Shown: piece by piece, positions 16,407 through 24,196 of the stretch
Position numbering within the stretch: the stretch's first letter is position 1
Layout of the letters: the number at the start of each line of letters is the position of its first letter
NCBI GenBank assembly: GCA_002690915.1
Contig: NZGF01000006.1
Span: 1 to 35,497, forward strand
DNA: 35,497 nt
DNA from: Crocinitomicaceae bacterium
GTDB taxonomy: Bacteria > Bacteroidota > Bacteroidia > Flavobacteriales_D > Sanyastnellaceae
Reading direction: 5' to 3'
Notes under the pieces: generated by a model
What the model was told of the DNA's origin: nothing
What the model saw: the letters and a program-made list of their open reading frames with translations, nothing else
The model's database searches: none
Position numbers and translations under genes: made by a program

Positions 16407-17341
16407 TGGCACACGTCGCATTTCTCGATACGGTCCATGCAGTGCTCTGGGAGCGTCTTACGGCCGCGGGTATGGTCTGCGTTCATGCTGAAAACACAGT
16501 ACGCAACGAAGTGCTTTCGGGCTCTCTATCCACCTGCACTGGAATCGTACTGCGCTCGAGGCTCACCGTGGACGCGGAGCTCCTTGATGCACTACCCAAC
16601 CTGCAATGGGTGGCACGAAGCGGCTCAGGATTAGACAACATCAACGTCGCCGAGGCCGAACGGCGTGGCGTACGAATCATCTGCTCACCCGAAGGCAACG
16701 CCACCGCTGTCGGGGAACACGCCGTAGGACAGTTACTCGCCTTGCTGCATAAAATTGCCAGGGCGGACCATCACGTTCGGAGTGGCGGCTGGGACCGGGA
16801 AGGCTACCGAGGCGTTGAGCTCGAGGCACGAACGGTGGGCATTATTGGGTTCGGTAATACGGGCCAATCGTTTGCTCGTTGCCTCCGCGGATTCGGGTGT
16901 CGGGTACTTGCTTACGACAAATACACTTCGGGCTTCGCTGGCAACTACGGTGTGGAGGAATGCGACCTCGAAGCGATTATGCACACAGCAGATGTGGTAT
17001 CCCTGCACGTTCCATTGACCACAGAAACCCGCGGAATGGTCGATGCAAAATGGGTTTCTCAATTTGCGCAACCGTTTTTCTTGCTGAATACCGCCCGCGG
17101 AGAAGTGGTCAAAAGCAAAGCTGTTCTCGATGCCCTCGATCACGGCCAGATCCTAGGGTCTGCGCTGGACGTACTGGAATATGAAAAACGTAGCCTCGAA
17201 GGGCTGATCGAACGGCCAGCCACCTTGCAACGTTTGCTGGAGCATCCCAAAACCGTTCTGTCCCCCCACGTTGCAGGATGGAGTGTAGAAAGCTACTTCA
17301 AGCTCAGCAACGTTCTGGCGGATAAAATCTTACTGAGCTAA
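16406..17341 (+). CDS. D-isomer-specific 2-hydroxyacid dehydrogenase (phosphoglycerate dehydrogenase-like)
   Basis: NAD-dependent oxidoreductase, 311 aa. The NAD motif is GIIGFGNTGQSFA (145-157). Catalytic triad residues are Arg231 (NTARGE), Glu260 (DVLEYE) and His288 (LSPHVAGWS). There is no ACT domain, so regulation by serine is not expected; the true substrate is uncertain (3-phosphoglycerate or another 2-hydroxyacid). The ATG at 16406 overlaps the mgtE TGA. The last coding segment (17297-17329) is duplicated at 20915-20947. The present C terminus ILLS differs from the ILDYCA encoded by that distal copy, so this gene's 3' end appears to have been replaced when the adjacent islet arrived. 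Confidence 0.88.
   Translation: MAHVAFLDTVHAVLWERLTAAGMVCVHAENTVRNEVLSGSLSTCTGIVLRSRLTVDAELLDALPNLQWVARSGSGLDNINVAEAERRGVRIICSPEGNATAVGEHAVGQLLALLHKIARADHHVRSGGWDREGYRGVELEARTVGIIGFGNTGQSFARCLRGFGCRVLAYDKYTSGFAGNYGVEECDLEAIMHTADVVSLHVPLTTETRGMVDAKWVSQFAQPFFLLNTARGEVVKSKAVLDALDHGQILGSALDVLEYEKRSLEGLIERPATLQRLLEHPKTVLSPHVAGWSVESYFKLSNVLADKILLS
17297..17329 (+). repeat. Left copy of 33-bp direct repeat (dehydrogenase 3' end)
   Basis: Encodes residues FKLSNVLADKI at the end of the dehydrogenase gene. It matches 20915-20947 at 32 of 33 positions (G17317 versus A20935). Weaker similarity extends about 12 nt further left. It marks the left border of the AT-richer islet. Confidence 0.85.
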
Positions 17342-17493
17342 TGCTTCGGCGCACTCCGGTGTTCGTCCACCGATAGAGGGTGATAAATTCCGCCAAGTAA
17401 ATGCAAGAAGACAGCTGCCATCGCTAATTTACTTCTTTAGTTCAGCTCAGTCAATTACCTCTGGACTTTATCGGACGAGAACAGTAGAAATCA

Positions 17494-18627
17494 ATGGATC
17501 CTAAGTTGGAATGGGGGCCCGAACAATTGCGCAAAAGCAAGAAGGAGAATCTATATGTTCGGAAAAATGGGAGGCGCAAGGGCAACATCATCTTGGGCAC
17601 AGTAAAAATCCTGGTAATGGGATGGTTGCTTTCCAAAGCGATAACCCCATGGACAGGGCTTTTTGACTGGAAGAATGTTTTTCCGAACTATGGTTACCGC
17701 ATTGAAGACGCACGGAAGGCTCAGGCGAATTCTTTGGTCTTTGGATCGAGTACAATCGCACACCACATCATTCCATCGGTTTTAGACTCAATAACGAAAG
17801 AACAAGGCTTGATTTGGCACAATTTTGGATTTTTGAAAACGGTGCCGCCGGAGTCTTTTAATCTGGCAGGTCAACTCATCAATCGTGCGCAAAAAGGAGA
17901 AATCAAAGTTCTCCTTTTCGAGGTACTGCCAGAGGAAGATCATAAATTGGCTGATGCCAAGAACTTAAGGCATGTTGCTCAATTCAACTTGATTGAGGTC
18001 ATCCGTCGAATCCGACACTTGCCATGGAAGGCACCCGGCCAATCTGAGTCCAACTGGGAGCAATGTGAAATTTTGATTCGTGGGTGGGCAGAGCATTTAA
18101 TAGGGTTTGCCAAAAAGTCCAATTACAATACGCCTAGTCCACCATTCATTCCCACAACCGCGACGCGCGGCTTCATCGAGCTAACACAAGACACTTGGAA
18201 AACAGGTCGTTTGGATGCAGAGCGAGAAGAATGGAGGCAAAGTTCTGACAGCTTATTGGCTCAACAAGTGTTCATCGCAAAGGATTTTGATTATCGCAAA
18301 AATCTGGATAATCCGACCATCAATTGGAACTGTGTTGGAAGGGTTGGGCCCATCATGAATCAGATGGAATCGTTGCACAATAAGTGCGCTAAAAAGGATA
18401 TTCAATGCATCTTCTATTTTCAAAAACTCTGGGACACCAATGGTTGCATATACTTTGCCTATTTAAATAAATGGGGTGCCAATGATGTCATAGAAACCAT
18501 GGGGTATGAAGATCATATGGAGCTTTATTCCATTGATGACCGCTACGGGGAACAGCACCTTTTAAAAGGCGGTGCATTGAAATTGACAGAGGACATCGGC
18601 GAACAAATTGCCGCACGAATGCGGTAA
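17494..18627 (+). CDS. Membrane-anchored protein of unknown function, possibly SGNH-hydrolase-like
   Basis: 377 aa, not firmly recognised. A basic N terminus (RKSKKENLYVRKNGRRKG) leads into one hydrophobic segment (about 31-50), so the rest is probably extracytoplasmic. SLVFGSSTIAHHIIPSVLD (about 79-97) resembles the GxSxxxxGIxP nucleophile block of SGNH/DltD/AlgX-type proteins, and near the C terminus GEQHLLKGGALKLTEDIG resembles the late His block, although the expected DxxH aspartate is not obvious. If so, it could add or remove acyl groups on an exported glycan, which would fit the neighbouring membrane glycosyltransferase; this is inference. Base composition is AT-richer than in neighbours. 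The 152-bp region before the ATG lacks a clear -7 element. Confidence 0.7.
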   Translation: MDPKLEWGPEQLRKSKKENLYVRKNGRRKGNIILGTVKILVMGWLLSKAITPWTGLFDWKNVFPNYGYRIEDARKAQANSLVFGSSTIAHHIIPSVLDSITKEQGLIWHNFGFLKTVPPESFNLAGQLINRAQKGEIKVLLFEVLPEEDHKLADAKNLRHVAQFNLIEVIRRIRHLPWKAPGQSESNWEQCEILIRGWAEHLIGFAKKSNYNTPSPPFIPTTATRGFIELTQDTWKTGRLDAEREEWRQSSDSLLAQQVFIAKDFDYRKNLDNPTINWNCVGRVGPIMNQMESLHNKCAKKDIQCIFYFQKLWDTNGCIYFAYLNKWGANDVIETMGYEDHMELYSIDDRYGEQHLLKGGALKLTEDIGEQIAARMR

Positions 18628-18689
18628 GCTAATCATTGAAAGTGAAGTGCCCCTGACTGCGCGGAAGAGCAATAAAGCAAGCTTTCAAA

Positions 18690-20750
18690 TTAGGCCTTCG
18701 AAGGGTGGAGGATATCTGAAATCGAATTTCGGACTCCGACGAATGCAACGATTGCATAGCAAAGGAATAACGCATTAAGCGCCGCAAAAATCCCGTGAAT
18801 CGGATGCCCATTTTGAAAGTCCCAGTACGCCCCTATACACCATTGAATAAGGAGCAGGTAGGTTAGAACAATAAAGACAGGACGAACCCGGGTACGATTT
18901 TCAACTTTCGGTGTTCGAATAAAGGGGATTTTCTTGCGGGAATAAGCCTGTTCTATGGATTTGATGACGCCAGCAAGATTCACCAGAATAAGGAGTAAGT
19001 TTAATGCATACACCCGCAGAACGTCGTTCCTTTCGTACTCCATCAGTCGCAAGTCCCTTCCGTATAGAAAAAAGTAAGGAACAGCCGTAAGCGGGAACCA
19101 GAAAGAAGTGGCCGCATCAGTGAAAGGAAAGGCCAGGAGTAAAATAAGTCCCAAATTGACCGTTGCAATGGAGACTAAATAATGAACCCTGAAAAACGAT
19201 TCTCTTAATTGTCTCGACTTGCTGCCTTTGAGAAGATAGGAAATTGCTTTGGGCAGTATAATTAGTCCGCCGTTTGCCCAGCGTCTGCGTTGAATCAGTA
19301 AAGAACCAAAATCGGAGGGAGTTGCGCTATAGGCCAAACGCTTCGGGTAATTCCAGAGCTGCCATTTTCGCGATAGCAAATCAATTGTGCTTTCCGTGTC
19401 CTCAATAACGGTACGGTCCTGAATAAACCGCTTCATGGAATACCCGCGCTCCACAAATTCCTCCGCAATTTCATCCAATGCAGACTTTCTCAAAATAGCA
19501 TTGGCTCCGACCCAATACGTCCCATCCCATGAAGTAAAGCCCTGATGAATGATGTACTGAACGTCCGTTGTCGCCCCAGCGCAGCGTTCCAGGACGGTGT
19601 TGGCCCCAGGAATCGCACTATAGGGTGTTTGAATCACTGCCACGCGTCCATTTTCCGCCTTGCTTATCTCTTTCAGCAGCGTGCTGGCGTATTCAGGCAA
19701 AAGGATGCTATCCGCGTCGAGCGTGAGGATAAATTCACTCTGGCTCACCTCAAATGAACGCGGTGCATTGGCATCAGCCGCTACCTGCAGTTCCACCTGG
19801 CCCTTATGGTTTTCTATCTCTTTCCAAGCGCGTCCCAAAAGTCCTAAATAGCTATTCAAATTCGCGGCCTTATTTGGCTCCTGTGAGAGGTTTACGAACT
19901 GTTTTCTCTCAAAAGAAGATACCTCGGCACAAAAACTATCCAGCAAATGCGACCATGCAGAATGGATGTTCGATTGATCAATGGAACCTTCCATTATTCT
20001 CCATTGGTGAGCTCGATCCCAATGGACATATGTTCTGCTCACAAGAACTTCTGCGGCATAGAACCGGTCAGTGTGGTCGAGCTCTTCCGAATTCAAAAGC
20101 GAAGAGGCTTCTTCAGCAAACCATTCTCCACAAAAGTCGTTTGCGTCGGCCAAGGCTCGACAGGCATCCGCCGCAAGCAGATGAGATGACGCCTCGTACA
20201 TTCGAGTAAGTTTCGAATGAAGGCGTCGCATTTTTTCTCCAACATCGAGAACCGTTTGGCGGGCCACCACCAACAGCGCCATCTCATCGGGAGTATATGG
20301 ATCAGGGGAGTTGTCGATGAGCAATACGATCCGCTTCTTGACCCCTTCCTGCAGTGCAGCGCTCATCAGGGTCTGAAAGATGGTCCTTCGCTCTTCATTG
20401 TAAGAAGGAACCAAAATGGTAACTTCTCCCTCCTGTCTGAATTCAAATTTGTCTACTGACGGAGGAGGTTCTCTCAATCGTTCAACGTACTTAAGTCGTG
20501 TGATCTGGTAAACGAGACCACCATAAATCAACAGGATGACGATGACGACAAATAGAATTTGGCAACCGAATCCAGACCAGTCCTTTTGGCTCAGCTCAAT
20601 AGACACATGTCCAAACTGATCGAATAACGATGCAACCGTAGCGAATAGTGTAAAGGCGATGCATAGCCTGGTCAGCCACCGTTCTTTTGCAGTGCTCCAC
20701 AGCGGCTCCCGAATGAGAGGTACGAAAAGGTTGGACTTATGTTGCATCAA
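18690..20750 (-). CDS. Membrane-bound processive family 2 glycosyltransferase
   Basis: 686 aa. Two N-terminal transmembrane segments (about 28-46, 62-84) precede a cytoplasmic GT2 domain with VPSYNEE (114-120), DNSPD (146-150), the DxD motif LDADS (Asp345, Asp347), VIEDTE (Glu450-Asp451, TED-like base) and QRRRW (487-491), the hallmark of processive synthases such as cellulose or hyaluronan synthase. At least four C-terminal membrane segments follow (about 500-680). An unusual roughly 140-residue helical insert (about 150-290) separates the first acidic motif from the KxxNLN block. It probably polymerises and exports a polysaccharide; the sugar is unknown. It faces the SGNH-like gene with a 62-bp gap. 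Base composition is AT-richer than the flanks. Confidence 0.87.
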   Translation of the reverse strand: MMQHKSNLFVPLIREPLWSTAKERWLTRLCIAFTLFATVASLFDQFGHVSIELSQKDWSGFGCQILFVVIVILLIYGGLVYQITRLKYVERLREPPPSVDKFEFRQEGEVTILVPSYNEERRTIFQTLMSAALQEGVKKRIVLLIDNSPDPYTPDEMALLVVARQTVLDVGEKMRRLHSKLTRMYEASSHLLAADACRALADANDFCGEWFAEEASSLLNSEELDHTDRFYAAEVLVSRTYVHWDRAHQWRIMEGSIDQSNIHSAWSHLLDSFCAEVSSFERKQFVNLSQEPNKAANLNSYLGLLGRAWKEIENHKGQVELQVAADANAPRSFEVSQSEFILTLDADSILLPEYASTLLKEISKAENGRVAVIQTPYSAIPGANTVLERCAGATTDVQYIIHQGFTSWDGTYWVGANAILRKSALDEIAEEFVERGYSMKRFIQDRTVIEDTESTIDLLSRKWQLWNYPKRLAYSATPSDFGSLLIQRRRWANGGLIILPKAISYLLKGSKSRQLRESFFRVHYLVSIATVNLGLILLLAFPFTDAATSFWFPLTAVPYFFLYGRDLRLMEYERNDVLRVYALNLLLILVNLAGVIKSIEQAYSRKKIPFIRTPKVENRTRVRPVFIVLTYLLLIQWCIGAYWDFQNGHPIHGIFAALNALFLCYAIVAFVGVRNSISDILHPSKA

Positions 20751-20904
20751 TTGGGCATACGTAAGATTTTACTCCAGGGTTTCGCAGGATTTCAATGCAG
20801 AATCCTGCCTTCTCTGCTCCAACCGACTAACTCAAACCCATTTTTATTGCCGGCTCCATTTAGACCCTGAGTTTTGCCTCACTACTTCTGCAATTTACAG
20901 GTCG

Positions 20905-20965
20905 TAAAAGCGATTTCAAGCTCAGCAACGTTCTAGCGGATAAAATCCTCGATTACTGCGCGTAA
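20905..20965 (+). pseudogene. Remnant 3' end of the 2-hydroxyacid dehydrogenase gene
   Basis: In frame, the segment reads DFKLSNVLADKILDYCA and then TAA (20963-20965). It has no start and no upstream homology beyond about 20905. It duplicates the end of the gene at 16406-17341. Its stop lies 13 bp inside the convergent lipoprotein gene, the kind of tight convergent overlap common in this genome, so it is probably the ancestral 3' end of the dehydrogenase gene. Confidence 0.7.
20915..20947 (+). repeat. Right copy of 33-bp direct repeat
   Basis: Matches 17297-17329 at 32 of 33 bases in the same orientation and the same reading frame. It marks the right border of the islet. Confidence 0.85.
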
Positions 20966-21354
20966 CGATAGACCAGCACGTTTTCAACTCCCTGAATTCG
21001 GATGTGAACAACGCTGTTTCTTGGATCGCGGTACGGCATCAAATCAAATTTCCTTTCCTCTGTGATCATGGCCCGTGCACGGTCGCCATGGCTGTTGTGG
21101 TTTACGGACAATAGAACTTGGCGGGGCAATGACTTGGTCGGTGCGCCGGAGGTCAGCAAAGCAAAATCATGCGCCTTGCTCCCACCGCTGTACTGCACCA
21201 GGAGCACCAGTGCATCGCCTTCTACCGAGGCGTCAAGCAATTCGAAAGGGTCACCGAAGACGTCAGCATTTGAGACCGATTGGACCGATTCAGGAACTGA
21301 ACAGCCAAAGCAAATTCCAACGATGAAAAGGCAAAGGATGGTTCGAGCAGTCAT
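20953..21354 (-). CDS. Small putative lipoprotein, unknown function
   Basis: 133 aa. The N terminus MTARTILCLFIVGICFGCS is a short hydrophobic signal ending in a lipobox-like FGC, with Cys18 as the likely lipidated residue (the -3 residue is Cys, so the match is imperfect). The mature part contains a compact beta-rich domain (DALVLLVQYSGGSKAHDFALLTSG and RNSVVHIRIQGVENVLVYRYAQ). No catalytic motif. It lies 4 bp downstream of the secreted protease gene on the same strand and may be an immunity or accessory factor; that is speculation. Its 3' end overlaps the dehydrogenase remnant. Confidence 0.7.
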   Translation of the reverse strand: MTARTILCLFIVGICFGCSVPESVQSVSNADVFGDPFELLDASVEGDALVLLVQYSGGSKAHDFALLTSGAPTKSLPRQVLLSVNHNSHGDRARAMITEERKFDLMPYRDPRNSVVHIRIQGVENVLVYRYAQ

Positions 21355-21358
21355 GCCC

Positions 21359-23605
21359 TTACTTCAGCAAAACCCGTGCCGTTCGAATCTCGGCGTTCCA
21401 CTCCACACGAAGCATGACCCATCCACGCGGCCAAGAAGCCGTCGAAATCCGTGCATTACCAGAACGCACCTGCTCATCCGCTATTTCTCTTCCCATCACA
21501 TCATAGGCACGCACGATCGCGCCAGTTCCAATACCCTCAATGGAAATCATATCGCTCGCGGGATTGGGAAACACAAAGAGATCACGCACTGGCATTTCTG
21601 GAATGCTCATTTCATCCGTACAGAACTGTTCGAGGTCCAGCTCGTCAAACTCGCCACCGTTTACGATGAGCTCATCTTGGGGGCCCAGAATGGACCACCC
21701 TCCTTCGCCGTACTCACAGCACATGCCATCTCCCCAACTGTCGTAGACGCGTAGTATGTAACACCCTCCTTCCAAGCATAACGGAACAGAGACGACCTGA
21801 CCATCCTGATCGTCTTCGTAGGGGCCGCCTTCGTAAATCACTTGCCCCAAACGACGGAGATCCCAGGTCGTTTCTGAACCGTAATCATCCAAAACCAGTT
21901 CGAGACTGAAATCATAGGTGTCTCCGGCAAACGCCGTGAAGGTCGTTTCGGCTGCGTTGTTAAAGGTATTTTCATCGGTACTTCCATTCACAGATACTAC
22001 GTAAACCTCAACAGTCGTGTTGCCATCGGCCGCACTAAAGGCTGGCAGCGATACAGTGGCGGATTCGTATTGATCAAGCGACCCGCTCCAGGGGGTCGTC
22101 TGCTCGGCGCCGCTGCCAATGGTGTAGCCGATGACCGCGGAAGTCAATTCATCCGTGCCTTGGTTCGTCAGGTTGACTTCGATGACCACTTCGCCACCCC
22201 CGCACAACACTCCGTCGGGGGCGTCGCTGATGCCGATACCTAGGTCCACTGCGAATGAAGTGACACAGCCCGCAGCTGGATATCCGTCCAGTACCTCTAG
22301 TCCCAAACCGAGGGGATCGAGATGGTCCGCAATGCCGTTGTTGAAGCTCACGCCCATCCGACCGTAATAGTCGAACTGGCCGTTGTTGACGGCACCTTGA
22401 CAGGCCGCGGCTCCGCCATAGAGTTGGCCGATGATACGGTGGTTCTGGTCAAACAATGGAGAACCGGAGGAACCGCCTTCAGTAACACCGTCCTCCCACT
22501 CGTCAATCCACCAGACGGCTGCACCCGCCGCATTGTCGTGGTAGGCAGCGTCTTCATCAATGCAGATTTTCTTCAAATCGCCTGCAGGATGGTGGATTCC
22601 TGTGGTGTTCTGCACCGTAGTCGCATCCGTTCCATCCCAGCCTGCATAGAAAACTTGGTAACTGGCCGGAGGGGTTTCATCCAACAGCAGGAGGGCAAAG
22701 TCAGAGGCACCGTTATTTTCCAGGATTTCAGCACCGCTGACGGTTTGGTTTGTGGGGCCGTTGTTGCCGGTGCAACCCTCGGTTTCATGATTGAACACAA
22801 ACGTCCAATTCCCCACGCTGCCTCCGAGGCAGTGGTTGGCGGTGAGGAACAGCGGCGTCCCGTCTTGAGCAGTGTTGTTCACCAGTGCGCCCGTGCACAC
22901 TGCGAATCCACCGGACAGGATGAGGGCAACCGATCGTTTCTCGCACTGCCACGTCGCTCCCTCTGGGCAATTGACGTTTATGTTGCAATCGCCGGAATTA
23001 CCATATGGACCGCGCTCCGCTCCGAGCGCTTCGGCGACGAGTGAAGCCTTGCCCACCACGTCACGGTACGCATGCACAACTTGATCGATGGTCAGTTGCA
23101 CTTCATCCACGCGATCTGCAGGGCACAGCACTTCCACAACCGATGCGTCTCCGGCCAACAGTCCGGTCGCCAATCCACCCCATTCCTTCTGATTGCGGTG
23201 GTCAAAAGACCCGATGAACTCAATGCCGTCGCGGTTCCAGATGAACAACTGCGCTCCCTTGGGCAGTTGAAACGCTGAAAAGCGTAAGCTTATGGCCAAC
23301 GCTTCCGGTGCTTCAATCACCGTGCGCCATACCGCCGTGCCGTTCGCAGTGCTCCAATGGCCATCGTCCAATCCGATGTTGACATCAAATTCTTCGCCGA
23401 AACGCCACGGAGCAGATTTGACCGCATCGGTAACCTCGTCGGCTATACGCAGCGCCTCCAGATCGATTCCCGGCATGCGGTGAACAGGCACGTCACTCAA
23501 TACAAGCTGGTCCTGCCACAGAGGTTCACCCCCGTGGGGGACTTGTGCAGATGCACTCAAACACAAAATCAGGGACAACAGCCCCAGGAAAAATGGCTTT
23601 CTCAT
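21359..23605 (-). CDS. Secreted Lys-C-like serine protease with T9SS sorting domain
   Basis: 748 aa. Signal peptide 1-21 (MRKPFFLGLLSLILCLSASA-Q). After a propeptide-like region (to about 200) comes a trypsin-fold domain with catalytic His258 (LTANHC), Asp302 (SDFALL) and Ser380 (GGSSGSPLFD). The GSSGSPLFD form and many cysteines resemble lysyl endopeptidases. A CARDB-like beta domain follows (about 450-560), then a beta domain with YDSWGDGMCC. It ends in a type A T9SS sorting module (VFPNPASDMISIEG...GWVMLRVEW...RTARVLLK), so it should be exported across the outer membrane and attached or released. ATG 23605 begins the signal peptide; a frame from 23647 adds 14 unlikely residues. Confidence 0.9.
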   Translation of the reverse strand: MRKPFFLGLLSLILCLSASAQVPHGGEPLWQDQLVLSDVPVHRMPGIDLEALRIADEVTDAVKSAPWRFGEEFDVNIGLDDGHWSTANGTAVWRTVIEAPEALAISLRFSAFQLPKGAQLFIWNRDGIEFIGSFDHRNQKEWGGLATGLLAGDASVVEVLCPADRVDEVQLTIDQVVHAYRDVVGKASLVAEALGAERGPYGNSGDCNINVNCPEGATWQCEKRSVALILSGGFAVCTGALVNNTAQDGTPLFLTANHCLGGSVGNWTFVFNHETEGCTGNNGPTNQTVSGAEILENNGASDFALLLLDETPPASYQVFYAGWDGTDATTVQNTTGIHHPAGDLKKICIDEDAAYHDNAAGAAVWWIDEWEDGVTEGGSSGSPLFDQNHRIIGQLYGGAAACQGAVNNGQFDYYGRMGVSFNNGIADHLDPLGLGLEVLDGYPAAGCVTSFAVDLGIGISDAPDGVLCGGGEVVIEVNLTNQGTDELTSAVIGYTIGSGAEQTTPWSGSLDQYESATVSLPAFSAADGNTTVEVYVVSVNGSTDENTFNNAAETTFTAFAGDTYDFSLELVLDDYGSETTWDLRRLGQVIYEGGPYEDDQDGQVVSVPLCLEGGCYILRVYDSWGDGMCCEYGEGGWSILGPQDELIVNGGEFDELDLEQFCTDEMSIPEMPVRDLFVFPNPASDMISIEGIGTGAIVRAYDVMGREIADEQVRSGNARISTASWPRGWVMLRVEWNAEIRTARVLLK

Positions 23606-23623
23606 GGCTTTGATTCTTACAGG

Positions 23624-23636
23624 TGCGTGCAAGATA
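23624..23636 (-). promoter_or_regulatory. TATCTTGCACGCA box upstream of the protease
   Basis: The minus strand has TATCTTGCACGCA 18 nt before the ATG at 23605, matching 12 of 13 bases of the box at 2314-2326. It is probably a -7 variant (TAnnTTG) with initiation near the CA. A promoter role is inferred. Confidence 0.4.
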
Positions 23637-23666
23637 CCGTTTGTCACCCCACGAAACGGTCATGCA

Positions 23667-23698
23667 ACAAAAAATCCCCAGCGAAGGCCGGGGATTTC
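23667..23698 (-). terminator. Intrinsic terminator of the exbB-exbD operon
   Basis: AAATCCCC (23673-23680) pairs with GGGGATTT (23691-23698) around a 10-nt loop. Read on the minus strand, the stem runs into TTTTTTG, giving a Rho-independent terminator 24 bp past the last exbD stop. It also separates this operon from the downstream protease gene. Confidence 0.8.
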
Positions 23699-23721
23699 AA
23701 ATTTCATTGCGTGAAATGCGT

Positions 23722-24195
23722 CTAATTCTCGGAACTCGTTCGCTCACGGCTTGACGCCGAGTAGAGTACTTTCAAGGCCGAGGCTTTTCGCAACTCTTGC
23801 TTGACGTCAGTCACGATGCCCATCTTGGTGTCTTTGTCCACCTTGAGGCTGACCCACATCTTACTTTGCTCCGATTCAGCCAGTGTCAATCTTTCATTAC
23901 TGACCCAGTCCTGGATTAACTCCGGTGAAGAGAACGCATCATTGAGCTGCATGATTGGCTCAGTTCCGTAGCGGCGGTCCATGGGGACACCGATATTCAC
24001 GTAGCGAATTAAGTGCTTCTTTTCAATCTTGTACAACTCCGAAGCCTCGGGGCGAATCAGTCGAACCTTTTCCTCTTCCGTACGCAACACCGTTGCCACC
24101 ATGAAGAAGAACAACAGCATGAATACAATGTCGGGAAGAGAGGCAGTTGAAATGACCGCCATACCACGCTTATTGCCTTTCTTGAACTTTCCCAT
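23722..24195 (-). CDS. exbD: ExbD/TolR-family biopolymer transport protein (second copy)
   Basis: 157 aa. One transmembrane helix near the N terminus (SLPDIVFMLLFFFMVATVL, about 20-38) with the conserved membrane Asp in the PDIVF block that takes part in proton movement, then a periplasmic domain with the usual ExbD ending (KMGIVTDVKQELRKASALKVLYSAS). It works with the ExbB homologue of the operon to energise outer-membrane transport. ATG 24195 follows the previous gene's stop by 1 bp; the longer frame (from 24351) is a read-in of the upstream gene. Confidence 0.9.
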   Translation of the reverse strand: MGKFKKGNKRGMAVISTASLPDIVFMLLFFFMVATVLRTEEEKVRLIRPEASELYKIEKKHLIRYVNIGVPMDRRYGTEPIMQLNDAFSSPELIQDWVSNERLTLAESEQSKMWVSLKVDKDTKMGIVTDVKQELRKASALKVLYSASSRERTSSEN

Positions 24196-24196
24196 T

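Larger units (their letters stand above)
17330..20914. other. AT-richer two-gene islet flanked by direct repeats (putative insertion)
   Basis: About 3.6 kb containing an SGNH-like gene and a membrane GT2 gene in convergent orientation. Hand-counted 60-nt rows inside mostly give 40-53% GC, against about 55-60% in flanking genes. It is bordered by the 33-bp direct repeat, and the distal repeat carries a dehydrogenase 3' end in frame to a stop. No integrase or transposase gene is visible inside. The arrangement fits insertion into a gene 3' end with regeneration of a modified terminus; a decayed tandem duplication is the main alternative. Confidence 0.55.

Noticed and set aside
17357-17372. CGGTG/CACCG hairpin after the dehydrogenase gene
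   Set aside because: Only a 5-bp stem and no T-run; not enough for a terminator call.
17330-20914. Insertion sequence or transposon
   Set aside because: No transposase, integrase or terminal inverted repeats are visible; the islet is described as a possible insertion only because of its direct repeats and composition.
22322-23044. 240-residue open frame antisense to the secreted protease gene
   Set aside because: Shadow of the protease catalytic domain coding sequence; no motif of its own. The same applies to the 230-residue frame at 21062-21754.
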